The translations under genes were made by a program, and so were the position numbers. This document shows, in pieces, positions 44,013-53,610 of a DNA stretch of 64,000 nt; position 1 is the first letter of the stretch, and the number at the start of each line of letters is the position of its first letter. This DNA is from Rossellomorea vietnamensis (GTDB taxonomy: Bacteria > Bacillota > Bacilli > Bacillales > Bacillaceae_B), in NCBI RefSeq assembly GCF_025398035.1, contig NZ_CP104558.1:4102001-4166000 (forward strand), given 5' to 3'. The notes beneath the pieces are model-generated. The model was not told the origin of the DNA and ran no database searches. It saw only the letters and a program-made list of their open reading frames with translations.

Positions 44013-45116
44013 TTTCACACCCATGATGAATTTCCAAGTATCTTCAAATACCCCTGCTCTTTTTAAAGTTGATAATATCACCAGTACAACAGGACCGACG
44101 ATCAGTCCGAGAAAACCGATGAGCTTAAACCCGACAAATAAAGCAATAAGGGTGGCCAAGGGATCGAGTCCGATGCTTGAAGACAGCACTTTCGGTTCCA
44201 TGATCTGCCGCTGGACGACTACGACCAGGTACAGGACCGAAAGCCCGATCCCCAATCCTGTATTGCCTGTAATGAATTCATAGATGATCCACGGCACGAA
44301 TACTGCCCCTGTCCCGAGATAAGGGAGGATATCCACGAGACCTGTCACGAGTGCGATGGTGATTGCGTAATCTACTCTCAGGATGATCAAACCGATCAGA
44401 ACGATGATCGCTGTGATGGAAATGAGAGTGAATTGAGCACGGATGAAACCGAACAGTGCCCGTTTTAAGTCGAAGAACACTTTTCTCCCACTGCTCATCG
44501 CCTTACCCGGAATGATTTTCTCCGCTTTGGCAGATAATGTATACCAATCCTTGCTTATGAAGAATGTAGCGAGCGCCGCGAAGATCAGGACGGACGCAGC
44601 ATTTGGGATCCACGAGATCAACTGGGGCAGTTTGGTAAAAAAGTTTTGCAGGAAATCACCAGCCGACGTCGCAATTTTCGTTCCGGCAGTCTGGACATTT
44701 TCGAGAATCGTATCCTGCTGGCCGGCTTCAAGATTTTTGAATAATCCTGCGAGCTGATTGTAGAGAGGGATGACCTGTCCGACAATGATATCCTCTGCAT
44801 ATGTAACAAGGGTTTGAACATGCTTAGGCAGTTCTTCTGCCAAATAATTGGCTCCGGAAACGATTTCGGCAATCAATAATGTGATGAGACCTGCGAAAAT
44901 GGCAACGATCAAGATGAGGGACACGGTGACGGCCCATATCCTCGGGAGCCATTTCTCCAGCCCGTTCACCAGGGGATTGATCAACAAGGCGATGGCAACG
45001 GCGATGATGAATGGATAAGCAAGTTTCCATATGTAATAGAGTGAAATCAATGAGAGAATGATGATCGAGAGAACGATCAAAAAGCGGATCGTTCGATAAA
45101 CATAATCTAAATTCAA
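44010..45116 (-). CDS. ytvI: AI-2E/PerM family transporter YtvI
   Basis: A 368-residue membrane protein with seven to eight transmembrane segments. It has the family end LVDILPYLGTGAVFVPWIIYEF and LDPLATLIALFVGFKLIGFLG split across two helices. I choose TTG 45116 because GGAGGG lies just upstream and the product then begins NLDYVYRTIRF like YtvI; the longer frame has an implausible N-terminus. Substrate uncertain. Confidence 0.88.
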   Translation of the reverse strand: MNLDYVYRTIRFLIVLSIIILSLISLYYIWKLAYPFIIAVAIALLINPLVNGLEKWLPRIWAVTVSLILIVAIFAGLITLLIAEIVSGANYLAEELPKHVQTLVTYAEDIIVGQVIPLYNQLAGLFKNLEAGQQDTILENVQTAGTKIATSAGDFLQNFFTKLPQLISWIPNAASVLIFAALATFFISKDWYTLSAKAEKIIPGKAMSSGRKVFFDLKRALFGFIRAQFTLISITAIIVLIGLIILRVDYAITIALVTGLVDILPYLGTGAVFVPWIIYEFITGNTGLGIGLSVLYLVVVVQRQIMEPKVLSSSIGLDPLATLIALFVGFKLIGFLGLIVGPVVLVILSTLKRAGVFEDTWKFIMGVK

Positions 45117-45274
45117 GGGTTTCCCTCCTACCGGGTCTAGTACTTCTATTTTATAGGAGACAGGAAATGAAAGGAAGATATATTTGCAGTGGTTGGAGCA
45201 TTTTATGAATGATATGAAAAGTTGATATGGTAGGATAATGATTGGAGTACATATAGGAGAGGCAGGGGATTCAT

Positions 45275-45733
45275 ATGACTCAGCCATTCATGTTTTTACT
45301 GCTTTTATTGGGAATCGGGCTGATAGCGAAAAATCAATCCATTATTATAGCCGTAGCATTTCTACTTGTACTAAAGCTGCTTGGGCTTGATGAGAAAATG
45401 TTCGCGACGATTCAGTCGAAAGGCATTAACTGGGGTGTGACGATCATTACCATTGCCGTCCTTGCACCGATTGCAACAGGGGAAATCGGCTTTAAGGATC
45501 TCTTTGATTCGTTGAAGTCCCCTTATGCCTGGATTGCACTCGCCTCTGGAATGGCAGTGGCTTTGATTGCAAAGAATGGGTTGATTCTACTGGAAGATGA
45601 CCCCCACCTGACAACGGCCCTCGTTCTTGGCACGGTGCTAGCCGTCGCTCTCTTTAAAGGGGTTGCGGTAGGGCCTTTGATCGGCGCCGGGATCGCCTAT
45701 CTTGCTATGAAATTGTATGAATTATTTCTGTAA
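45275..45733 (+). CDS. ytwI: DUF441 membrane protein YtwI
   Basis: A 152-residue membrane protein with four to five transmembrane segments. DUF441 features: GLDEKMFATIQSKGINWGV, TIAVLAPIATGEIGF and GTVLAVALFKGVAVGPLIGAG. Function unknown. Its position between ytvI and citZ is conserved with B. subtilis. Confidence 0.92.
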   Translation: MTQPFMFLLLLLGIGLIAKNQSIIIAVAFLLVLKLLGLDEKMFATIQSKGINWGVTIITIAVLAPIATGEIGFKDLFDSLKSPYAWIALASGMAVALIAKNGLILLEDDPHLTTALVLGTVLAVALFKGVAVGPLIGAGIAYLAMKLYELFL

Positions 45734-45826
45734 ACATGCATGGGCGATCCCCCGGTTCGACCCTCTTTTTTATCCCTGGTTTATTTTTCTAGAAAAATAA
45801 TTTTTATAGAAATTGATGCGTTTTCA

Positions 45827-45855
45827 TTCACAAAAGTCAGATAATTGTTTATAAT
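45827..45855 (+). promoter_or_regulatory. Sigma-A promoter of citZ
   Basis: TTCACA (45827-45832), 17-bp spacer, TATAAT (45850-45855). TGTAAGCG at 45862-45869 covers the expected start point and resembles half of a CcpA cre site. The transcript would have a ~195-nt leader holding a small hairpin with a T tract (TGAGC-AATC-GCTCA, about 45927-45950). Confidence 0.6.
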
Positions 45856-46058
45856 AGGAAATGTAAGCGCATCCCAAGCTCTCATGATAGTATAGGAAGA
45901 GCCGGGAATCATTTTTTGTATAGGAATTGAGCAATCGCTCAGCGTTTTTTTACGTTCTATTTAAACAAGCCTACTAGACTTAATAGATCGTTCTGTAGGG
46001 TTTTATACTCATATGAAAATGGGTAAAAGACAAGTATATAACAAAAGGAGAGGTTATT

Positions 46059-47177
46059 ATGACAGCAACTCGCGGATTAGAAGGAGTTGTAGCGACGACA
46101 TCGTCCATCAGTTCAATCATTGACGATACTCTTACATATGTTGGCTACAACATTGATGATTTAGCAAATAATGCAAGCTTCGAAGAGGTTATCTACTTAT
46201 TATGGCATCTGAAACTGCCAAATGCATCAGAACTTAAGGAATTTACAGAGCTGTTAGCAGCGAACGCTGAATTGCCTAAGGAAGTCATCGAGCATTTCAA
46301 GATGTACAACATCAAGGAAGTCCATCCGATGGCCGCTTTACGTTCAGCTGTATCCCTGCTTGGGTTGTATGATGATAAAGCAGACGTGATGGAAGATAAG
46401 GAAAACTATCTGAAAGCCGTTCGCCTTCAAGCGAAGATCCCGACGATCGTTACGAGCTTTGCCCGTATCCGCAACGGTCAGGAACCGATTGCACCACGTC
46501 AGGACTTAGGTTTTGCAGCTAACTTCCTATACATGCTGACAGGGAAAGATCCTGAGCCTGTTGAAGTTGAAGCATTCAATAAAGCGCTTGTCCTTCACGC
46601 GGACCATGAGTTAAACGCTTCCACATTCACAGCACGTGTTTGTGTCGCGACTCTATCAGACGTCTATTCAGGTGTTACCGCTGCGATCGGTGCCTTAAAA
46701 GGACCTCTTCACGGTGGGGCAAATGAGCAGGTTATGAAGATGCTTACTGAAATCGGTTCTGTCGATAAAGCAGAAGAGTACATCCTCGACAAACTGGAGA
46801 AGAAAGAAAAGATCATGGGCTTCGGTCACCGTGTATACCGTCAGGGAGATCCACGTGCCAAGCACCTGAAAGAAATGTCCAAGAAATTAACTGAATTGAC
46901 AGGACAAAGTAAATACTACGAAATGTCCGTTAAGGTTGAAGATGTATTCACATCTAATAAAGGCTTACCGCCAAATGTTGATTTCTACTCAGCATCTGTT
47001 TACCACAGCTTAGGTATCGATCATGACTTATTCACTCCGATCTTTGCTGTAAGCCGTGTATCCGGCTGGTTGGCACACATCCTGGAACAATATTCAAATA
47101 ACCGCCTGATCCGTCCTCGTGCTGATTATGTAGGGCCTGGCAAGCAACAATACGTGCCGGTTGAACAAAGAGGTTAA
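46059..47177 (+). CDS. citZ: Citrate synthase
   Basis: A 372-residue type I citrate synthase that condenses oxaloacetate and acetyl-CoA. Key signatures: HADHELNASTFTARV (His of the active site), GALKGPLHGGANEQVM, and MGFGHRVYRQGDPRA with the second His, then the catalytic Asp in NVDFYSASVY. First gene of the citZ-icd-mdh order. AAAAGGAGAGG precedes ATG 46059. Confidence 0.97.
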   Translation: MTATRGLEGVVATTSSISSIIDDTLTYVGYNIDDLANNASFEEVIYLLWHLKLPNASELKEFTELLAANAELPKEVIEHFKMYNIKEVHPMAALRSAVSLLGLYDDKADVMEDKENYLKAVRLQAKIPTIVTSFARIRNGQEPIAPRQDLGFAANFLYMLTGKDPEPVEVEAFNKALVLHADHELNASTFTARVCVATLSDVYSGVTAAIGALKGPLHGGANEQVMKMLTEIGSVDKAEEYILDKLEKKEKIMGFGHRVYRQGDPRAKHLKEMSKKLTELTGQSKYYEMSVKVEDVFTSNKGLPPNVDFYSASVYHSLGIDHDLFTPIFAVSRVSGWLAHILEQYSNNRLIRPRADYVGPGKQQYVPVEQRG

Positions 47178-47223
47178 TCTTCAATATTTACAAATAGTAA
47201 AAATATTGGTGTAATAATAAGTG

Positions 47224-47267
47224 AAGGGGAATGACTCTGCATGGGTAACTTACGGGTCATCCCCTTT
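47224..47267 (+). other. Intercistronic hairpin between citZ and icd
   Basis: AAGGGG-ATGAC pairs with GTCAT-CCCCTT with one bulge over a ~20-nt loop. There is no T tract, so it is more likely an mRNA-stability or processing element than a full terminator. Confidence 0.5.
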
Positions 47268-47292
47268 GAAATGAATAAATGGAGGTTACATA

Positions 47293-48567
47293 ATGACACA
47301 AGGTGAAAAAATTACAAACCAGAATGGCCAACTTAATGTGCCTAACAATCCAATCGTCCCATTCATTGAAGGTGACGGAACGGGTCCAGATATTTGGGCA
47401 GCAGCTCAACGCGTCCTGGATGCTTCTGTAGAGAAAGCATACAAAGGCGAACGCAAGATTTCCTGGAAAGAAGTATATGCTGGGGAAAAAGCATTCAACA
47501 AAACGGGTGAATGGCTTCCAAACGATACACTAGAAGCAATCCGTGAATATTTCATCGCGATCAAAGGTCCACTTACGACTCCTGTCGGCGGCGGAATCCG
47601 TTCATTGAACGTGGCTCTTCGCCAGGAATTGGATCTATTCACATGCCTGCGTCCAGTACGCTACTTCGAAGGTGTTCCTTCTCCGGTTAAGCGTCCTGAA
47701 GATACTGACATGGTCATCTTCCGTGAAAATACTGAAGATATCTATGCAGGTATCGAGTACGCTAAAGGTTCTGACGAAGTGAAAAAATTAATCAGCTTCC
47801 TTCAAGACGAAATGGGCGTTAACAAAATCCGTTTCCCAGAAACATCAGGTATCGGAATCAAGCCTGTGTCTGAAGAAGGGACAAGCCGTTTAGTCCGTGC
47901 AGCAATCAACTACGCGATCACTGAAGGCCGTAAATCTGTAACACTTGTTCACAAAGGGAACATCATGAAGTTCACTGAAGGAGCATTCAAAAACTGGGGT
48001 TACGAAATTGCTGAGAAAGAATTCGGCGACAAAGTATTCACTTGGGCTCAATATGACAAGATCAAAGATGCTGACGGATTGGACGCTGCAAACAAAGCTC
48101 AATCTGATGCTGAAGCAGCAGGTAAGATCATTGTGAAAGATTCAATCGCTGATATCTTCTTACAACAGATCCTTACTCGTCCAGCTGAGTTCGATGTAGT
48201 GGCAACAATGAACCTAAACGGAGATTACATCTCTGACGCACTTGCTGCTCAAGTTGGTGGAATCGGTATCGCTCCTGGAGCAAACATCAACTACGAAACA
48301 GGACATGCCATCTTTGAGGCGACTCATGGAACGGCACCTAAATATGCAGGTATGGATAAAGTGAATCCTTCATCTGTCATCCTTTCAGGTGTGCTTATGC
48401 TTGAACACCTTGGCTGGACAGAAGCTGCTAACCTGATCACAAAATCAATGGAAAAAACAATCGCTTCTAAAGTGGTAACATATGACTTCGCCCGTCTGAT
48501 GGATGGCGCGACAGAAGTGAAATGCTCTGAGTTCGGTTCTGCTTTAATCGATAACATGGAAGCATAA
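47293..48567 (+). CDS. icd: Isocitrate dehydrogenase (NADP)
   Basis: A 424-residue enzyme converting isocitrate to 2-oxoglutarate. It shows [14 protein letters not shown]-like N-terminal sequence, [18 protein letters not shown] with the regulatory-type serine, [14 protein letters not shown], and [19 protein letters not shown]. The NADP-discriminating pattern [17 protein letters not shown] is of the E. coli/B. subtilis type. GGAGG precedes ATG 47293. Confidence 0.97.
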   Translation: MTQGEKITNQNGQLNVPNNPIVPFIEGDGTGPDIWAAAQRVLDASVEKAYKGERKISWKEVYAGEKAFNKTGEWLPNDTLEAIREYFIAIKGPLTTPVGGGIRSLNVALRQELDLFTCLRPVRYFEGVPSPVKRPEDTDMVIFRENTEDIYAGIEYAKGSDEVKKLISFLQDEMGVNKIRFPETSGIGIKPVSEEGTSRLVRAAINYAITEGRKSVTLVHKGNIMKFTEGAFKNWGYEIAEKEFGDKVFTWAQYDKIKDADGLDAANKAQSDAEAAGKIIVKDSIADIFLQQILTRPAEFDVVATMNLNGDYISDALAAQVGGIGIAPGANINYETGHAIFEATHGTAPKYAGMDKVNPSSVILSGVLMLEHLGWTEAANLITKSMEKTIASKVVTYDFARLMDGATEVKCSEFGSALIDNMEA

Positions 48568-48578
48568 TAAATAGACAT

Positions 48579-48615
48579 AAGGTTGGGGTGCTTCGTATTG
48601 AAGCACTCCTTCCTT
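48579..48615 (+). other. Intercistronic hairpin between icd and mdh
   Basis: AAGG-TTGG-GGTGCTTC pairs with GAAGCACTCC-TTCCTT around a 5-nt loop. The stem is GC-rich but followed by only a few T, so partial termination or mRNA stabilisation is likely. Confidence 0.55.
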
Positions 48616-48645
48616 TAAATAATGAGACGAATAGGAGGAATCATG

Positions 48646-49584
48646 ATGGCAATTAAACGTAGAAAAGTATCTGTGATCGGTGGAGGTTTCACCGGGGCGA
48701 CAACGGCACTGATGCTCGCCCAGAAAGAGCTTGGAGATGTTGTATTGGTTGATATTCCGCAAAACGAGGATCCAACGAAAGGGAAGGCACTCGATATGCT
48801 TGAGGCAAGTCCTGTACAGGGCTTTGATTCAACCATCAACGGTACGTCCAATTATGAAGATACGAAGGACTCGGATATCGTTGTTATCACTGCCGGGATT
48901 GCCCGTAAACCGGGTATGAGCCGTGATGATCTGGTTCAGACCAATCAAAAGGTCATGAAATCAGTGACTCAGCAAATCGTGAAGCACTCACCTGACTGTT
49001 ACATCATCGTACTGACCAATCCCGTGGATGCCATGACCTATACAGTCTTCAAGGAATCCGGTTTCCCGAAAGAGCGCGTGATCGGACAATCAGGAGTCCT
49101 GGATACAGCCCGCTTCCGCACCTTTGTCGCACAGGAATTAAACCTGTCCGTGAAGGATATTACAGGATTCGTCCTCGGCGGTCACGGTGATGACATGGTC
49201 CCTCTTATTCGTTACTCATACGCTGGAGGCATCCCTCTGGAGACACTTATCCCGAAAGACCGCCTCGACGCCATCGTGGAGCGCACCCGTAAAGGCGGAG
49301 GAGAAATCGTGGGACTTCTCGGTAACGGAAGTGCCTACTATGCACCGGCCGCATCCCTCGTCCAAATGGTCGAAGCCATCCTTAAAGACCAGCGCCGCGT
49401 CATCCCGGCCATCGCCTACCTAGAAGGCGAATACGGATTCGAAGGCATCTACCTCGGCGTCCCGACCATCCTAGGAGGAAACGGCCTAGAGAAAATCATC
49501 GAACTCGAACTCACAGAAGACGAAAAAGCCGCACTTTCCAACTCAGCCGACGCAGTGAAAAACGTCATGTCTTCATTGGCTTAA
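48646..49584 (+). CDS. mdh: Malate dehydrogenase (LDH-like)
   Basis: A 312-residue NAD-dependent enzyme interconverting malate and oxaloacetate. Rossmann fold [48 protein letters not shown], and the catalytic His in [19 protein letters not shown] at 48633-48638 selects ATG 48646, giving exactly the B. subtilis length. The third glycine in GGG replaces the Ala seen in B. subtilis. Confidence 0.96.
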   Translation: MAIKRRKVSVIGGGFTGATTALMLAQKELGDVVLVDIPQNEDPTKGKALDMLEASPVQGFDSTINGTSNYEDTKDSDIVVITAGIARKPGMSRDDLVQTNQKVMKSVTQQIVKHSPDCYIIVLTNPVDAMTYTVFKESGFPKERVIGQSGVLDTARFRTFVAQELNLSVKDITGFVLGGHGDDMVPLIRYSYAGGIPLETLIPKDRLDAIVERTRKGGGEIVGLLGNGSAYYAPAASLVQMVEAILKDQRRVIPAIAYLEGEYGFEGIYLGVPTILGGNGLEKIIELELTEDEKAALSNSADAVKNVMSSLA

Positions 49585-49596
49585 CCACATAACCAA

Positions 49597-49628
49597 AGCT
49601 GACTTCCAATATGGGGGTCAGTTTTTTT
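49597..49628 (+). terminator. Terminator of citZ-icd-mdh
   Basis: CTGAC...CC pairs with GGGGTCAG and runs into eight T. Confidence 0.82.
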
Positions 49629-49838
49629 TGTTGTATAAACTCTTTTAACGATTTCGTCTATTTTTAGTAATCAATAAACCAACAATGCTCTGTCAACAAA
49701 ATACTACTGAGGATAGGGTGTGTGCTACGCTTACAGCTAGTGTTTGTCATTTATTATCTCTGTCGTCTATTTTAGGATTATTAGAAGGGGATTCTATAAT
49801 AATAGATTTTGAAGTAGTATTAACATATGCCCCGATAG

Positions 49839-50078
49839 TTGATTGTAGCGGAAGGTGCTCGACTCCTGCGGGAAACAACGAAAAGCGCAGGCGGCTTGTT
49901 CAGCCCCGACAAGCATAAGATGAATGGACCGGGAAGGCGTTTTTTGCCTTCTTGGACCATTTAGCTTATGACCTCGAGGGGCTAGCCGCCGGAGCTGGAC
50001 AAGGGTAGGACACCACTTGCAGCAGAGGAGGCTCACCGCCCGCCCCGCGGAAAGCGAGCACCTGCAGCGGAAATCAAC
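49839..50078. repeat. GC-rich dispersed repeat, copy A (composite)
   Basis: Outer ends GTTGATT...AGGTGCTCG and the complementary CGAGCACCT...AATCAAC mark the element. Its right half (GGAGGCTCACCGCC, CCCCGCGGAAAGCGAGCA) matches copies B and C. The centre is replaced or expanded by a second hairpin repeat. It lies in the 49.6-50.26 kb gap; 49629-49838 shows nothing else I can name. Confidence 0.8.
49889..50003. repeat. Second hairpin repeat nested in copy A
   Basis: GGCGGCT...AGCCCC (49890-49908) pairs with GGGGCTAGCCGCC (49978-49990). Inside this, CATAAGATGAATGGACC pairs imperfectly with GGACCATTTAGCTTATG across GGGAAGGC-TTTTTT-GCCTTC. The unit is a long cruciform-capable hairpin. Confidence 0.7.
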
Positions 50079-50262
50079 CAGCACTCGCTCATCTCATTAT
50101 TCGCCTTTCTTTTGAAACCAATCAGAAAACGAAATGATCAATCCACGCGTAAAAACTCTTTGTATGGTAACCCTAAAAATGATAAAATACTAATAGACAG
50201 ACAATAAAAACAATTTTTATTATTTAAAATTGTAATCGTTTACATACTTGGAGGTGCTTCTT

Positions 50263-50739
50263 ATGTTATTAGGGAAAAAGAGAAAACTGGGAAGAAAAAT
50301 CGAAGAAATGACCGTCGGTGAAAAACTGACCCTCACAGAAAAAATTGAAGACAATGAACTTCTTCTATACCTGGGCCTCACAAATGATGCCAATCCATTA
50401 TATATCCAGCACGATTATGCCTCACAGACACCCTTTAAAAAGCCGATCGTTCCATCTATCATGCTGACGGGGATCATTACATCGGCGGTGTCGAAGTATC
50501 TGCCGGGACCGGGCTCCCATATCGTGGAGCAAACCATTGAATTTCCAAAGCCGGTCTATCATTATGCAACAGTTCAATTCCTCTTTGAAGTGACAGAAGT
50601 CAATCCACATAACCATCTGGTTACCATCCAGGTATCGGCTACGAACGAGGAAGATGAAAAGGTGATCAACGGAACCATCAAGGTGTGTCCGCCTCATCAC
50701 CTGGAAAAAATGAATAGTCATGCATTGGAAAACTTCTAA
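50263..50739 (+). CDS. MaoC-family (R)-hydratase-like protein
   Basis: A 158-residue hot-dog-fold protein. It carries YLGLTNDANPLYIQHDYA, where Asp/Asn and the following His form the R-specific enoyl-CoA hydratase signature. Substrate not known; a role in fatty acyl metabolism is inference. GGAGGTG precedes ATG 50263. Compared with B. subtilis it is an extra gene between mdh and phoP. Confidence 0.82.
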   Translation: MLLGKKRKLGRKIEEMTVGEKLTLTEKIEDNELLLYLGLTNDANPLYIQHDYASQTPFKKPIVPSIMLTGIITSAVSKYLPGPGSHIVEQTIEFPKPVYHYATVQFLFEVTEVNPHNHLVTIQVSATNEEDEKVINGTIKVCPPHHLEKMNSHALENF

Positions 50740-50749
50740 TGCCGGGAGG

Positions 50750-50777
50750 GAGCTATGTCATCATAGCTCTTTTTTTA
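50750..50777 (+). terminator. Terminator of the MaoC-like gene
   Basis: An 8-bp perfect stem (GAGCTATG / CATAGCTC), 4-nt loop, eight T. Confidence 0.9.
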
Positions 50778-50949
50778 TGCATGAAAATGATAAAGAAAAA
50801 GCTTGATGTGCATCCTATCATAAAGGGCAGTAAAAAACTAAAAAGGATTAAATGATGGTAAGCCCGGAGAATTATATTATAATGAAAGTACAATTACATA
50901 AACAGTTTGGATGTTGGGGTTAATTTTCTTTGGTATGGAGGCACAATAC

Positions 50950-51666
50950 ATGAGCAAAAAAATCTTGGTAGTCGATGATGAACAATCCATTGCAACACTC
51001 TTAAAGTACAATCTGGAGCAATCCGGTTATTCAGTGACAACAGCACATGACGGAGCGGAAGGAAGGGATCTTGCGATTGAACAGTCCCCGGACTTGATCG
51101 TCCTTGACCTGATGCTTCCGTCCATGGATGGAATCGAGGTATGCAAAGAATTGCGGCAGCGAAAAATCAATATCCCGATCCTGATGTTAACGGCGAAGGA
51201 TGATGAATTCGATAAAGTCCTCGGTTTGGAGCTTGGTGCAGATGACTATATGACAAAACCGTTCAGCCCCCGTGAAGTGGTGGCGAGGGTGAAGGCGATC
51301 CTAAGGCGAAGTCAGGCCATTCGGGAAACGGAACCGGCTGCCGAAGAACCGACCGATTATAAGGAAGTCGGGGAACTAAAGGTATACCCTGAACAATATG
51401 AGGCGTATTTCCAAGGAGAATTACTTGAACTGACACCAAAGGAATTCGAGCTTTTATTATATTTGACGGATAACAAAGGAAGAGTCCTTACGAGGGATCA
51501 GCTGCTGAGTGCGGTATGGAACTACGACTTTGCAGGAGATACGAGAATCGTGGATGTGCATATCAGCCATCTACGGGAAAAAATTGAGTCCAATACGAAA
51601 AAACCAACCTATATCAAAACGATTCGTGGTCTCGGGTATAAATTGGAGGAGCCTAAAAATCGATGA
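50950..51666 (+). CDS. phoP: Phosphate response regulator PhoP
   Basis: A 238-residue OmpR-type response regulator. The receiver domain has ILVVDDEQ, the phosphoacceptor Asp in LIVLDLMLPSMDG and Lys in MTKPFSPRE; the C-terminal winged HTH shows LTPKEFELLLYLTDNKGRVLTRDQLL broken over residues ~170-195. It activates Pho genes at low phosphate. GGAGG selects ATG 50950. It overlaps phoR by 4 bp. Confidence 0.95.
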   Translation: MSKKILVVDDEQSIATLLKYNLEQSGYSVTTAHDGAEGRDLAIEQSPDLIVLDLMLPSMDGIEVCKELRQRKINIPILMLTAKDDEFDKVLGLELGADDYMTKPFSPREVVARVKAILRRSQAIRETEPAAEEPTDYKEVGELKVYPEQYEAYFQGELLELTPKEFELLLYLTDNKGRVLTRDQLLSAVWNYDFAGDTRIVDVHISHLREKIESNTKKPTYIKTIRGLGYKLEEPKNR

Positions 51667-53462
51667 CCAAATTTAGAACAAAGCTCCTATTTGCTCTCAT
51701 TACGTTGATCATCGCTGTCTTAATAGGGCTTGGTCTGCTTTTGGGCCAGATTTTCAAGAACTTCTATTTGGATACCTTTAACTCCAGGATTCAAAAGGAG
51801 ACCAGGTTACTGGCAAGCTCCATTGAGGAGAACGGGGCACCGAAAGAAATCGATCCTGAAATGATCAAAGGGTTGAGCGACATATTGGATGTCCGGATCA
51901 CCGTGCTCGATAAATCCGGGGATGTAGTCCACGATACGGATACGGCAGATTCATTGGTTGGTCCACAGCAGAAGAAAATCGTACAGGAAATCCAGAAAAA
52001 TTGGGATGTGAAACAGAAGCATAAAAAACTCGTCACATCTGGAAATGAATATCGGTATTACTGGTATCCATTAAAAAATGCCAACGGTGAAAAGATGGGA
52101 CTTCTCATTATGAGCGCAGAGGTGGATGCCCTGGAAAGAGGCACTCAGCAAATTTGGTTCGTACTGTCCATTTCCTTGGGGCTTGCCCTGGTACTCATCA
52201 TCATCCTTGGCTCAAGGATTACGGTGAGGTATACAAAGCCCATTGAATCAGCGACCAATGTGGCAATGGAGCTCGCCAAGGGGAATTACCGTGCCAGGAC
52301 CTACGAGGACCGGCTGGATGAAACGAGTATGCTCAGCACCTCCATCAATATTCTGGCGAGAAACCTTCAGGAAATGGTGAATTCCCAGGAAATGCAGCAA
52401 GACCGCTTAACGACATTGATTGAAAATATGGGGAGCGCTCTTCTATTGATCGATCACCGGGGGTTTGTCGTCTTAACGAACAGGACGTTCAGGGAATTCT
52501 TTAACCTGGAAGAGAGCCAACTGAAGAAAGTACGATACCATGAGGTGATTCACTATTCTGAAGTGAATAAGCTTGTGGAGGAAATCTTTATGACGGAGGA
52601 GCGATTGAGAAAGCAGATTCTCCTTCCGTACAAGCTTGATCGAAAGCACTATGAAGTGTACGGAGCCCCCATTATCGGCAACAATGACGTATGGAAAGGG
52701 ATTGTCGTCGTATTCCATGACATCACCGAGCTTAAAAAGCTTGAGCAGATGCGCAAAGATTTTGTGGCGAATGTTTCACACGAACTGAAGACGCCGATCA
52801 CCTCGATCAAAGGATTCTCAGAAACGCTACTGGACGGGGCAATGGATGATCCTGAAACGCTGAAATCCTTCTTAGACATCATTCTAAAGGAAAGTGACCG
52901 GCTGCAGTCCCTCATTCAGGATCTGCTGGAGTTGTCTAAAATTGAGAAGCAGGGATTCCAGCTATTCGTCGAGGAAGTGGAAGTAGCAGGGCTGATAGAA
53001 GATGTGCTCCCGATTTTAAAAGAAAAAGCTAAGCCGAAGGACATCTCCCTACAAGCCGATTTCGAATCAAGGGGAACGGCAGAAGTGGATTCCTACCGGT
53101 TAAAACAGGTATTCATCAATCTGATCAGCAATGCGATCGCTTATACTCCGAAAGGCGGAAATGTCTCGGTCACGGTGCAGGACGATCAGGATAAGGTGTA
53201 TGTGAAAGTGAAGGATAACGGGATGGGGATCAGCCAGGAAGAGCTCCCCCGCATCTTTGAACGTTTTTACCGGGTGGATAAAGCGAGAAGCCGGAATTCA
53301 GGTGGAACCGGTTTGGGCTTGGCGATTGTCAAGCACATCATCGAAGCCCATGAAGGTGATATTGAAGTGGAAAGTGAACTTGAAAAAGGAACGACTTTCA
53401 CTGTCACATTGAATAAAATTGCTTCAACCATCTCTCATGGTGGAAATCAAGGAAAACCTTAG
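51663..53462 (+). CDS. phoR: Phosphate sensor histidine kinase PhoR
   Basis: A 599-residue membrane kinase: TM1 (residues ~9-30), an extracytoplasmic domain, TM2 (about 162-182), HAMP, a PAS domain (MGSALLLIDHRGFVVLTNRTF), the HisKA box FVANVSHELKTPITSIKGF, and a HATPase domain with NLISNAIAYTP and GTGLGLAIVKHI. PhoR phosphorylates PhoP. Ends ~15 bp before the Pho-box region. Confidence 0.95.
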   Translation: MTKFRTKLLFALITLIIAVLIGLGLLLGQIFKNFYLDTFNSRIQKETRLLASSIEENGAPKEIDPEMIKGLSDILDVRITVLDKSGDVVHDTDTADSLVGPQQKKIVQEIQKNWDVKQKHKKLVTSGNEYRYYWYPLKNANGEKMGLLIMSAEVDALERGTQQIWFVLSISLGLALVLIIILGSRITVRYTKPIESATNVAMELAKGNYRARTYEDRLDETSMLSTSINILARNLQEMVNSQEMQQDRLTTLIENMGSALLLIDHRGFVVLTNRTFREFFNLEESQLKKVRYHEVIHYSEVNKLVEEIFMTEERLRKQILLPYKLDRKHYEVYGAPIIGNNDVWKGIVVVFHDITELKKLEQMRKDFVANVSHELKTPITSIKGFSETLLDGAMDDPETLKSFLDIILKESDRLQSLIQDLLELSKIEKQGFQLFVEEVEVAGLIEDVLPILKEKAKPKDISLQADFESRGTAEVDSYRLKQVFINLISNAIAYTPKGGNVSVTVQDDQDKVYVKVKDNGMGISQEELPRIFERFYRVDKARSRNSGGTGLGLAIVKHIIEAHEGDIEVESELEKGTTFTVTLNKIASTISHGGNQGKP

Positions 53463-53477
53463 TCGTTTTTCACCTTA

Positions 53478-53534
53478 TTTACATTGTTTTTACAATCACT
53501 TTAAATTCAATTAACAATGGGGTGTTACGATACT
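53478..53534 (+). promoter_or_regulatory. Pho-box array and PhoP-type promoter
   Basis: Four hexamers TTTACA (53478), TTTACA (53489), TTTAAA (53500) and TTAACA (53511) repeat every 11 bp, the arrangement PhoP~P dimers bind (TTHACA with 5-bp gaps). GATACT (53529-53534), about 12 bp further on, is a plausible -10 box. PhoP boxes occupying the -35 region are typical of PhoP-activated promoters. Confidence 0.75.
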
Positions 53535-53540
53535 AAGTGA

Positions 53541-53608
53541 AACCCCTTCATCCAAGGTGTTACGAAAAGACGAGAACCAACCCCGTTCTCGTCTTTTCGC
53601 TTTTTATT
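53541..53608 (+). ncRNA. Candidate Pho-regulated short RNA ending in a strong terminator
   Basis: If transcription starts about 7 nt after the -10 box, the RNA spans only ~68 nt: a short single-stranded 5' part and a 15-bp perfect terminator stem (53563-53577 and 53585-53599) with a T-rich tail. No reading frame fits. The hairpin may instead simply end the phoPR mRNA. Confidence 0.45.
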
Positions 53609-53610
53609 TT
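53563..53610 (+). terminator. Very strong terminator downstream of phoPR
   Basis: CGAAAAGACGAGAAC pairs over all 15 bases with its complement, 7-nt loop, followed by C and TTTTTATTTT. Confidence 0.92.

Noticed and set aside
44618-45030. Extra reverse-strand frames within ytvI
   Set aside because: They are alternative-frame shadows of the transporter sequence.
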